Below, piece after piece: positions 44,627 to 54,799 of a DNA stretch of 64,000 nucleotides. The translations under genes and the position numbers were made by a program. This DNA comes from Salvator merianae (taxonomy: Eukaryota > Chordata > Lepidosauria > Squamata > Teiidae): NCBI GenBank assembly GCA_003586115.2, contig QVOM02000073.1, forward strand, positions 26,300,186-26,364,185, in the 5' to 3' direction. Position 1 is the stretch's first letter. Each line of letters opens with the position of its first letter. The notes below the pieces were generated by a model. That model was not told where the DNA came from, searched no databases, and was given only the letters and a program-made list of their open reading frames with translations.

Positions 44627-46950
44627 TTCAGTTTATTTAAGTGACACAAGACCAAAGATGGCTTAAACTGTTCAACAGAACTAGAAAATTCAACTCTTTT
44701 GAAGCTTTAAAAATATTTTGAAGAGAAACCCTTTTTACTAAGGAATGGCCTTTGCTTCAAAGGGAAGCAGCAAAGCTTGCTGTTTTATTTCCCCACAGAA
44801 GCTGCTGAAGTGGGCTTTTCACCCCTACTTCTCGCAGAACAGGAAGGACAGAGTGCTAACAGCAGAACTGATTCCCCCCCCCACAGATATTTGCCTGTCT
44901 TTTTTCAACAAAAAATGTCTCTTGTCACTTCCTCTCTCTTTTGTTCCTTTATCTTCCACCCTCCAACAGCTTCCATGCCTTTTGAAAGGAGCAAATATAA
45001 CTATCCAAAGCTTCAGGAAATGCTATGGTTTTATTTCAACTAAGGAACTTCTTCAGTACATCCATGTAGATAACACCTAAATCCTACAGGAAAATATGGA
45101 AATAACACAGTATATTTAGTAGTCATTCATGCAGGTTTGGCTTGATAGGACCTGAGCCATCTTTGTTGTGTGAAATTGCTTTTTGCCTGGTTCATTGGTT
45201 TGGACTTTGTCTAAGTCAGGCAGATTGTCTTGATATAATGTAGAGATAGATTGCATCAAACTCTCCATTCACTCCTGCCTTTAGACACAACCAAAACAGC
45301 TCAACAGAAACAGCACCTAATATTCATCCTTGAGAACAGAGAATGGCATTCTTCAGATGCTTGAATTAATGCCATGACTAGGGATGAACCAGAGTCCCAA
45401 ATTCTCAAAATTCAAACTTCAGGATTTGACACAATCCAGTTGAATTCAAACTTCCACTGAATGTTGGATTTAAACATGACCAGTTCTATGTCTATCTGAG
45501 AAGGCTGGTGGCTATTGAGCTGGAAGGCAAGCAGATCTGGCATAGACCTATTTGTGAACCCCATCCTCTTGTTGACTAGAGGTCATCCATTTGGCAGTAA
45601 GCCTGATAAGAATCAGGGACTTGAGTTATGTGAAGTCAGATTCTGGGTGAATACTGCGTAAGGAAGCAGTGGAAGAATCTTTCTTGCCTTTTGCAATTGG
45701 AACCAATAATTTAGAAAGGTGATGATCTATTCCTCACTGGATATGTCTGGCTAATGGCTGGAGGGCCATCTGAGGAAAATGTTTTAATTTGTATTCCTAC
45801 ATGAAGCAGGAGGATGGACTTCAACCCAACTCTGTAGGTATATCAGTGGCTCCAATGACTTAAAGAAAACTTTCAGGAGAAAAACAACTCACAATTAAGT
45901 GCAAGAACTTGGTTTCATATGTATTTTGAACATAGTCTTAATGTATGATCAGATTGGGCTTTTCAAATTCATATATTTTTTATCACATACCTCTTGTCAG
46001 ACCCCCCCCCCCACAATGCCTTCCACACATGTTTCCTGACTATACAGCTCAAACTTAGCACAGTGCAGCCTATCAACATGCAATTTAAGCAACCTACCAT
46101 GAGTACTCTGGTACTACCCACAGATTGGCCACCTGGTGGGAAATCCCCACCTCTTTGCTATAATGGTCCTGGGGTTAGCACCTTCCCCCTCAGCCTCTTG
46201 TCAGCAACTTAGCAACTGAATAGTTTTAGTGCCCTCCTCTTCTCTTTCTCAAAGCAACTATTGAATACCAAGCATGAGCTTTTAAATAAAAATGTATCCA
46301 TTTGAGAGAGGGGTTGACTTTGCGGAGGGCTCAACTGGTCCCAAGAGGTGAGCTCCTCTTTTCATTCTGTGGCTTTAACTTGCTTGTGCAACTTGCTTAA
46401 TATGTACTACTTTATCACAAAGTAGAGTTTGTGCCTCAAGCCTGCTAGATTAATAGAAACCTGAAAGTCAAAAACAAATGTTTCTGCATAGTTTTTCTGC
46501 AGAAACAATACTTGATGAGATGCAAGAAAAGCAAAGGTGCCTTTACTCTCAACAGGCAGTACTTTGTTATTATACTTAAATAGAATGCTTTTGCCTAACA
46601 GTAAAGGGAGACTTGAGAGGGATTGTAGCCTCCTTTATTGTTATTTCATGGGAAGTTTATACAACAAACCCCACTGATCATAATCCTGGGAAACTATCCC
46701 ACAGATTGTCTTGAATTTAGGTTCCATGTCCTGAGACAGCTGCTATTCTCCTTGTTGTGAATCATGTGAGGATTTTCCTTAGCCAACCAGTATCTGCAGC
46801 CCCTTGGAATTTTCCTGCCTTGTAAACTGATTGGTGGGTCATCCATAGCAGCCATTTCCATTGGCTAACCCCAGACCAACCCAATCAACACATTTCCCTG
46901 AGAGTTATTCTTTCCTTTCTGTGAAAGTTGTGGATAATTATACGTTTGGA
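44627..46950. other. Unassigned, with a possible hAT-MITE scrap
   Basis: Around 45388-45490, TAGGGATGAACCAGAG followed by TTCAAACTTC-type motifs resembles half of a TAGGGRTG-type hAT MITE. Otherwise nothing recognisable. Confidence 0.35.
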
Positions 46951-46953
46951 GAT

Positions 46954-46985
<32 letters not shown>

Positions 46986-46993
46986 CAGATATT
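46951..46993 (+). repeat. (GATA)n microsatellite
   Basis: About nine GATA/ATAG units, with one variant GACA unit at the right edge. Confidence 0.95.
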
Positions 46994-47794
46994 CAGTCTG
47001 TCCCTTGAGTCTCAAATTCACTCTGGGGTTGATCCTAAACATGTACTTCATCACACCCTTACATAAGAGACAGAATATACATAATGTCCCACATCTTACT
47101 TGGACAGGAGGGAAGTATTTTGTATTTTTTAGAAAGGGCTTGAACTCCCATTAGGCATTTTTATAAATAGATTAATGTAAATTCTTAAAGTGTGAAACTC
47201 CCTGCTATGTGTACCTGAGAGACTTCATTACTTACCTAAAGTTTCCCCTTGAACACAGGTATAAATTTTTATGGACAGAATATAAACTCATGGCACTGGC
47301 TGAATATGCTCTTCTTGTTTTTCTAGCAAAGGTTGAACAGACAGATCCATTACATTATCTTGCTATTTAGATGCAAGTGATAAGAGATAAAGTTCTCAGG
47401 GTACAGGAAGTACATACTGATACTGATTGGTTGCTTCATAGATATATTTGTTTCACTGGAAATGCAGTTTTAATGTCTAAGCATGGCTTCACCAGTGCTA
47501 AAAAAATGGCACCTAAATAAAAGAATGATTCAATCTGCTCGGGGTTCAAATGGGTTTACAGGGATACAAATTTGTCTTTGCAAATCTCTTAAAGATCAGA
47601 ATTCTTTTTCTTTTTTTTGGAGAAAAAAATAAATACAAATTCAGGAAAATATCACCTTTTCTACAAATCTGTTTTGGAAGGTATCATCAGTTAAGAGGTT
47701 ATAAAAGGAATGATAGCAATATGGCAGTATTTAGTATTTTAGATGGTGGTAATGTCCATGCCTTGTACGCACAAAAAACTTCACACCCTATTTT

Positions 47795-48022
47795 TTATGT
47801 ACTTTCCTCAGCTGGAATATGCATGGGCTCTCCCAATGAGCAAATGAAAGTGATTTCTTTCTCAGTGATTATCCATGAGTATTGTGGTTCTGTGCTTGCT
47901 CTCTTGTGGCACTTCTCCACAAAAGTAACTATGTCTTCAGGAGTATATTCACTGGGAGAGCTGTCCTTGACCCCAGTCACAGGTTCAGGCTGTGTGCACA
48001 ATAGGGATGTGCACGAAGGCAC
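47795..48022 (-). pseudogene. Possible retroelement gag-like scrap
   Basis: The minus-strand frame contains EYTPEDIVTFVEKC and, after a gap, SWI and then an ICSLGE segment. That layout reminds me of capsid-region (gag) sequence in vertebrate LTR elements. It is only about 60 codons before a stop. Its start lies in the neighbouring hAT-type element (48002 onward). No LTR, protease or polymerase is seen near it. It may be chance. Confidence 0.2.
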
Positions 48023-48215
48023 TTTTTCCTTTTCGCTTCGCAGGACTGCGAAGCTCCTAGGCTTCGTTTTCGTGTGAAAAAATACGCACGAAAATAAAGC
48101 CCTTCGTTTTCGCAGCGAAAATTTTCGCCGCGAACGGAAGCAGATAAATCAAGGCGAAGGGAAAACCTTTGCCTTAATTTCTCTGCTTCGGATGGCGCTC
48201 GCCTCTCTCTCATTC

Positions 48216-48269
<54 letters not shown>

Positions 48270-48751
48270 CAGTCTGTCAGTCTGATGACAGACTGGGGGG
48301 GGGGATGAGAGAGAGGCGAGCGCCATCTGAAGCAGAGAAATCAAGGCGAAAAGGTCTTCCGTTCGCCTTGATTTATCTGCTTCCGATGTCTGCTGGCTGC
48401 CTCATTCACCCTAGGCTGTCAGCGCTCGCGCTGACAGCCTAGGGGGGGTGAGTCAGTGAGGGGAAGAGAAGGAAAATCAACGGGTAGGGAATCCCTCCCT
48501 TCCGTTGAATTTTCTGCACTTCCACTCGCTGCTGGCTGGCTGATTCACCCTAGGCTGTCAGCGCCAGCGCTGACAGCCTAGAGAGGTGAGACTTTGGCAA
48601 ATTGCGAAGGTCCCGAAATACTTCGAAAAATTGAGGGACCTTCGCAATTCGCATTCGTGATTTCTGGTGCCCTTCGCATTCGATGCGAAGGGCACGGAAT
48701 CACGAAATTCGATCGAAAATCGAATGCCACGAAGCTTCGTGCACACCCCTA
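48002..48751. mobile_element. hAT-type palindromic element with perfect 8-bp TSD
   Basis: GTGCACAA is exact at 47994-48001 and 48752-48759. The ends are TAGGGATGTGCACGAAGGC and, reverse-complemented, TAGGGGTGTGCACGAAGC. The 750-bp interior is a series of hairpins: GCTTCGCAGGACTGCGAAGC near 48036-48055, TTCGTG/CACGAA arms after it, a large hairpin at 48128-48380, and near-perfect 32-bp palindromes at 48411-48442 and 48550-48581. There is no transposase motif. Confidence 0.88.
48128..48383. repeat. Large inverted repeat with 46-T loop
   Basis: Arms include GAAGCAGATAAATCAAGGCG and GATGGCGCTCGCCTCTCTCT with their complements to the right of the loop. The loop holds nine C, 46 T (48224-48269), a small hairpin (CAGTCTGTC..GACAGACTG) and ten G. 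The C and G runs can also pair. Confidence 0.85.
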
Positions 48752-48905
48752 GTGCACAACAAACAGAAGATGCTGAGCTATCCTAACAATGTTCCTAGTG
48801 TTGTCTGTGGTGGTTAAAGTTTCACAAATGTTTGGCTGCCCAGCCAGCCATCCTGGTGATCCACCTTGTATCAAGAACACTGGATCAGAAAGCATAGTAT
48901 ACTTA

Positions 48906-49101
48906 GGCTGTGATCAAACATAACAAAAAGGGTGTCTCAGAGAGGCAATGTGTTGCCCTCATTTCCCCAACCTTTTCTAATCCACCTTTTCTAGCATAGA
49001 ATGTTCACGAGAGGGGGAGGGGCAGGCTGGTGTGTGAACAATCCCACCTCAGAGCCTTCAGTAAGACGCCTCAGAGATGCTTTTTCTGGCTGTGTTTGAA
49101 A
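48906..49101. mobile_element. Short TIR element, family D copy 2 (inverted)
   Basis: Reverse complement of the body of 18824-19044: CTAGCATAGAATGTTCACGA, GGGGCAGGCTGGTGTGTGAA, AATCCCACCTCAGAG. The left end is GGCTGTGATCAAACAT. Confidence 0.6.
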
Positions 49102-49150
49102 ATGTTTTTTGTTTGTTTATGTCTGCATCCTACCTTTCTCCTGAAGATTT

Positions 49151-49646
49151 TAAGGTTGCAGATTTTGGTCTTATCTACACAGGATGTTGTCCTATGCTAG
49201 GACAGCACACACTGATGCAGGATAGGGGAAACTCCCACTCCTAGCATGCTCCATCCAATACTACACACTATGATAGCTGATAGTATACTAGTCATGGCGT
49301 TCTGATCAAGACTGCAAGGACAGTGGGGGTGGAATAAAGTCCCAAGAGGAAGAGTCTCTTTCATCTCCAAATGTGTCTGTATCTGCTGTGGTTGGAAATA
49401 AAGTCCATCTCATGCACTGGCATCTTTGATCCCTGTTTGAAGTTTGTTTTTCCCATATAATGCTTCCTTGTAATTGTTGGAGGGGTGGAGGGAATGGGAC
49501 CAAATAGCTAATGGTCAGTGAGATACTGCTAATCTACTGACAGGTTGTTCTCACTGTGGGCTGAGTAGGCACAGGGGCTGAATGGGACCAAAATAATTTG
49601 GAAGCCCCAGAAGATGGCCTAATGTGGCTATGTAGATACAACCTTA
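49151..49646. mobile_element. Possible TIR element
   Basis: TAAGGTTG at the left and CAACCTTA at the right are inverted, and further matching (TATCTACAC / TATGTAGATA) lies just inside. An internal hairpin GTCCTATGCTAGGAC lies near 49190. No coding capacity. Confidence 0.35.
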
Positions 49647-49649
49647 AAA

Positions 49650-50680
49650 AGCTGTAATTCAGTGGCATTGGTGGTTTGAGAAATATGTAAGAAAGAGCAT
49701 CATTTTAACTCTTAAAGCAGAAATTCCTTGCCCATTTACCTTGCTTTGATTCTTCTTCTCCTTCCCCCTTGCCATTTGTTATCCCTTCCTCTCTGGGGAA
49801 ATTCTATGCAAATAAAAATACAATGAAGACCATTGCACCAAGTATTCTCTGTGTTAACTTGCTGAGCACTGTAGATGACCTCTGCTCAAGAAAATATTTC
49901 AAAATAAATAAATACATAAATAAATAATATAGAGAGCAGGCCTTTTTGGTCTTGCCAGTAGCTTAGGATGTAATTTCATGTAAGTCTTCTAATTCTCAGC
50001 TGAATCACAGAAAGAAAAGAAATTTCAAAACACATTAAGTTGTTAACACTTAGATAAATATAATTTTCTCTGCATGTTTCCTGAAGTAAAACCTTCATAA
50101 CCAGGGGTGTGCAAAAACCTGTTCCAAATGTTTTCTAAAACCTACAGAATTGCATTGCTTCTCTACTTGGGGCCTGAAACACATAGTCAATTCCTCTAGA
50201 AACTCCTTAGAAATGTTTGCCTTTCTGGCATTTTTGGAGGCTGGGGAGAGGGGCCAGGTGACATCCCACAACACAAAATTATGGGATCACATGATAACAC
50301 CTGCTTTGGGGCCTGTTGGGGCTTTCAGCAGCACTTTCCAGTCTTTTAATAGATAGACTTCAATATAAATCTTGATGTTAGGGGGACTGCAACAAAAACC
50401 TCCATTGACTTGCATTGCAGTGTACCATGGAGTTGCCACCAAAACCTCTTGGCTACAAAGAAGAAGGCTCCCATTCCAGTTTGACTTTGCAACCAGGAAT
50501 AATACCCAGAGGAAATAACACCAGAAACCTGGCAGGAAACTTGGTTTTACTGATATTTGCATCTCATCCTGGTACCTTCAGGTGAAGGACAGAATATAAA
50601 TACGAGAATAAATGAATAAATATAAACCTAGATGAGGCTATGCATTTGTATTTGGCCTGGGTGCTGGAGGCAGGACTCAG
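49650..50680. other. Unassigned stretch
   Basis: AATAAATA-rich tract at about 49902-49929, and an L2-like tail phrase (GGACAGAATATAAATACGAG) at 50588. AGGGGTGTGCAAAAACCTG at 50104 resembles one end of a hAT MITE. Confidence 0.35.
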
Positions 50681-50699
50681 AGGAAGGAACATCTTTAAG

Positions 50700-52060
50700 G
50701 AATTGTCAGGACTGTCTCTTTTTAATCTTGCTGGAGAGCACCCCACAGAGTCTTTATTTGCAGCCAGAAGCAGCACCTGGACCAGGGACTTAGAAGTGGA
50801 GCCTTTTTCAGCCATAGATTGTGAGAAGAGAGTACAGTAGGGACTTGCCTTAGAGCAGGAGGCAACATCCTGATCGGGGACTTGACAGAACAGCCTTTTT
50901 CAGCAAGGGAGGTGGGAAGAAGATGCATCAGAGACTTACCTTGCAACAGGAGGCAACACATGACAGAAGAGTCCTTTTGATGTGGAGGGCACCCTGCAGA
51001 GACTTGCCTTGCAGCCAGAGGCAGATTTGCAGGACGGCCTTTTTCAACCTTGGTGGTCAAGAGGAAGGGTGTGGAGCCTGCCCAGGGTGGAAGGACAGAC
51101 TTGACATCCGTAGAGAGAATAGGACTCAAAGCCCACAATGAGTTTGTCCACTGAGTCCTGGGCTGAAAGAAAGAGGCATAGGAAGAAAAAGCATCAGAGA
51201 CTGCTTGAGCTTCGCTTTGCTGGAGGAGTCCAGGGAGGAAGGAAGGAGGAGGGAGTCTGTCTCAATGTCTGTTGGGTGCCCTGATATATTGTCCCAGATC
51301 AAGAGTACTTTAAGGAAAGGGATTTTTTTTTCTGTTTCAAGTTGCTTTTTTCTTACATTTGGGCCCTTTTTGCATTCAACGTTATTCCACAACATATTTG
51401 GCAATTAGGGTCTGCCATTCACATACTGGTTTGGACTAAGGCCGGCTCTGCTGCCAATCACATTTCATCGGCATGGGAAGAAACATGGACTGGGTTAGGG
51501 TGCCCAAAATGGCACCCTAGTCTGGTATAGCTATACATCTCAATGTCATGATCTACAACAAGCTCAGGTCTGTGAATGGCATGCCCCATGGTCTGGTATA
51601 CCATGAAGTAGCTTTTTGGCAATGCTCCAGGAAGCACCACTGGCACTGGGTCTCCTCAAAAACTCTGAATGCTGAGAATGAATACTCTTGCCTTCCAAAC
51701 CTTAGCATTGCCTCTGAGGGCTATTTGGAGGCAAGTGCCAGGTGTGGAGTGTGCCGGGCCATCCAAATAAGGACGGCCTAGTCCCACTTTAACAGCAACC
51801 TGTCCCAGCATGGGGCAAGTTGCTTATTCTGAAACATGACATCCTACTGTCCTAGGACAGAGAAAGTAAGACCAAAAAGGCTCTTTGTTGATAGCACCCA
51901 GTAATGACTTGAATTGAATCAAGATTGGCCGTGCAGCCAGAGGCTATGGTGAGCTTTCCTAGAGCTATTTGAGAGGCATAGGAATGAGAGCATCAGAGGC
52001 TGGTTGAGGCTGACTTTGCAGCAGGAATTCCAGGAGGGAGCAAGGAGACTCATGGGGTTG
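50700..52060. repeat. Degenerate tandem array (~65-92-bp units), interrupted
   Basis: A CCTTTTT-containing block recurs at about 50714, 50802, 50894, 50972 and 51037. It is accompanied by CTTGCCTT(A/G)(C/G)AGC and GCATCAGAGACT phrases. The block at 51170-51240 is repeated at 51969-52040. A TIR element (51361-51883) sits between. No coding frame is conserved across the units. Confidence 0.6.
51361..51883. mobile_element. Hairpin-containing TIR element in the tandem array
   Basis: Ends GGGCCCTTTTTGCATTC and, reverse-complemented, GAGCCTTTTTGGTCTTAC, with TTT on both sides. Inside are GGGTGCCCAAAATGGCACCC (51500-51519), TCCTACTGTCCTAGGACAG near the right end, and arms TGCCATTCACA / TGTGAATGGCA about 150 bp apart. 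Confidence 0.55.
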
Positions 52061-52756
52061 GCAGGGCTGAATTTCTTAGCCTGGGTGGAGGGCCCCACTT
52101 GGCCTTCTTTTAGACTGTGCGGGTGGTGTGGGTGTGTTTGTGCCTGTGCTCGGTTGTAAAGCTGGAGGAGAAGGAATCAGTGTTGGCATCTAGTGGAAGA
52201 GCCAGGGAGGGCAGGCATGCCACTTTAGGGCCCAAGGCAGGAAGAGTTTCCCTGGCAAGTGAAGCAGAGGGTGCAGGTGGAATTGGCATCTTACAGGAGG
52301 GCATTAGTGCTGATGGGTACCTTATTCTCACTTTCCACCATTCAGAAGAGGATGATGAAAGCCCTGCACAATGGTGGTACTTTCCCATTTGAAACCAATC
52401 TGAAGACCGAAGCAGATTGGCAGAGGCTCTCATGGAAGTGGGTGTGAGGAGACTGGCTTCCACCTCTTACAGGCTTCCAAAGGGACAGTCAGTTTGGCAA
52501 GGGAGTCAGTACATTGGAGTTTCTTTAAGACTCATAGAGCTGTGATCTTCTGTCTTTAAGGAGGTTTACAAAACCTCCCCTCTTCCCCTGCATCTGTTCC
52601 TCCTCCTCTGAGCTTGATTTAGGAGATGGTTCCCTGCCTGGTGCTGTTTTTTTGGAAATATCTAATAACCCTGGCTGCTATTCAGGCTCTTACTGTGCTG
52701 TTTGGTTCTTCCGCTGCTTTAAAGAAGGCATATAGTGTGGGCTGCTGGCTTTCCTG
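52061..52756. other. Unassigned stretch
   Basis: A 117-codon minus-strand frame (52463-52110) is Ser/Pro/Thr-rich and unrecognised. Sequence may continue the degenerate repeats to its left. Confidence 0.35.
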
Positions 52757-53190
52757 CTGTAAGTGGTGCTGCAGTGCTTTGAATGGACTTAAAAGAACTG
52801 CATTGGCTGCCTATTTGCTACAGAGCCCAGTTGAGAGTATTACCATTAATGTGCAAGGCCCTAAACGATTTGGGACTGCCTCCTCCATTATAGTCCTGCC
52901 CATGCCCTAGGATCTGGCAGTGAAGTCCTCTTGGTTGTGCCACTTCCCTCAGCAACAAAGGGGGTGGTAACCTATGGGGGGCATTCTTGGTGATGGTTCC
53001 TAGATTGTGGAATAGACTTCCCTCTAAGTTGTGCCATATGTATTTAGACACCTGGTGAAGACACACCTCTTTATCTTTGCCTTTGGCTGAGGGAACAGTA
53101 CCCTTCCTCATGAAGGCAGTGTTATTGTTTTAGCTAATCTATTTATTTTATAGTGATCTGCCCTGAGACCTTCAAGTGTAAGAGTAAGTT
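52757..53190 (+). mobile_element. L2-clade LINE 3' end
   Basis: Encodes, in a broken frame, LHWLPICYRAQLRVLPLM followed by CKALNDLG, the C-terminal signature of L2-type reverse transcriptase proteins, from about 52800. It then has a 3' UTR with GATCTGCCCTGAGACCTTCA. Old and frame-broken. Confidence 0.75.
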
Positions 53191-53547
53191 CTAAGTACTT
53201 TGGTGTGTTTACACATGTGCAGAGTGCTTTTGGGGATGTGTTTGTCTCTCTCTCTCACTGTGCTTGGGCTTTGGAAGATGCCTGACTGTATGTAGATCTC
53301 CAGGTAAGAGAAGAAGGCACCAGGATTCAAGGGTGACTCCTGCTGTGCACCAATCACTAAACCTCAAAACATCTGAAAGAAGTTGGAGAATCCCCAACCT
53401 ATCTTTATATTTTGATGATTTTCAGTTGAAACACATTAGCATTATAAAAGATCCACAGAAAATTTGCATAGAATTAGAGAATTTTAATGTTTTGGATATC
53501 ATTCTGTTCCAAAAAAGTTAAAACTGGACTGTCAAGATAGCAATATG
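53191..53547. other. Unassigned stretch
   Basis: No recognised gene or repeat. Confidence 0.4.
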
Positions 53548-53610
<63 letters not shown>

Positions 53611-53612
53611 TC
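53548..53612 (+). repeat. (TTTC)n microsatellite
   Basis: About 16 uninterrupted units. Confidence 0.97.
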
Positions 53613-53976
53613 GAGAGCTCCATAAGAATATGGCAAAAATGGCAACATAAATGGATATTATTCCTCTCTTCATTTATGCCTTTGAAAGCACATTATATTT
53701 TTTCCATAAAAGTTAAAAGTAATTCACACCAAAACTGGAAGCAGGTTAATCTATTTAAATTATGATACTGCCTAATGGAAGGGAAATTTACTACCCAGCA
53801 GAGAATTAATTCAAAGAGTTAAAATATTGACTTTAAACTGGCTACATTCTTTTAATTTCCACCTTTTAAAAACACAGAGAAGTGGAGGAGGCAATCAATT
53901 ATTCTTCCATTGATTTTGAATGGACAATAGAGGAACTGGAGATAAACACAGAAAAATAAAAAAGTTCCCTGGAACA

Positions 53977-54240
53977 TACGCTGCATCTACACTTACTGGG
54001 CCAAGGCGACTCAATGGTCCAAGGAGGTGCCCACTGCCACCCCATCTCTATTTTCAGCAACAGCGGGTGCCTTGCACTGACTGCCTTGGCCCTTTTTCTG
54101 TCACAGTCACCAGCAGAGGTACCTCTTTTCCAAGTCAGTTTCTCACATCCTATATAGAGGACGCACCATGCTGTGGTGCCTTCTCACTCCAAGATGGAGG
54201 TGAAGAGGGCACCTTTTATCTGCAGAAGTGGAGGCATGGC
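53977..54240. mobile_element. Repeat family G copy 2
   Basis: Shares CCACCCCATCTCTATTTTC and neighbouring blocks with 39890-40163. Imperfect inverted ends (GCATCTACACTTACTG / CAGAAGTGGAGGC). Confidence 0.45.
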
Positions 54241-54439
54241 TTCAGTCTCAATTTTTAAACTAAATTTGTGAAAAAAAATCTTGGTATTAACATGGGAGAA
54301 AGGGGAACGGAACTCCCTGTGGGGTCAAAAAAATATTAAAATTGTTCTCAAACCTAAGAACAGAAAATACACTGAAGCTGATTCACTAATACTACAGCAG
54401 ATCTAAGGTTTTTAAGAGTACATTCTAGGCATTCTGGAA

Positions 54440-54543
54440 ACATCCATCCATCTTCCTTCCTTCCTTCCTTCCTTCCTTCCTTCCTTCCTTCCTTCCTTCC
54501 TTCCTTTCTTCCTTCCTTCCTTCCTTCCTTTCTTTCTTTCTTC
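54440..54543 (+). repeat. (TTCC)n / (TTTC)n microsatellite
   Basis: CATCCATCCATC lead-in, then TTCC units with occasional TTTC. It creates a spurious KEGR-repeat frame on the minus strand. Confidence 0.95.
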
Positions 54544-54544
54544 A

Positions 54545-54640
54545 TCTGAAGGTCCCATCGTGGATCACAATAATAACAAGATAAAAAACATATAACAGTA
54601 TAAAACACGATGCAAAATCAGAGAATATTAATATGTTTGG
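54545..54640 (-). mobile_element. Probable L2-type 3' scrap
   Basis: AAGGTCCCATCGTGGATCAC followed by an A-rich tract, like the antisense 3' end at 61140-61200. Confidence 0.4.
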
Positions 54641-54799
54641 TGGAAATTCCCTCCAAATTCAGAAATTTTAAAGGACAGTTTTTAAGGAAGTTAATAAAAT
54701 CAATAATCCCAATTTTTTGCCATTTCAGAATTAGCTCTTTTTCAATATTTGGGTGTGGGAGCAGAATTATTCAAAATAAGGATATGATTAGGTTAATGC

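Noticed and set aside
52110..52463. 117-codon Ser/Pro/Thr-rich minus-strand frame
   Set aside because: No recognisable domain, and it lies next to degenerate tandem repeats.
54354..54608. KEGRKEGR-repeat protein on the minus strand
   Set aside because: Translation of the (TTCC)n microsatellite.
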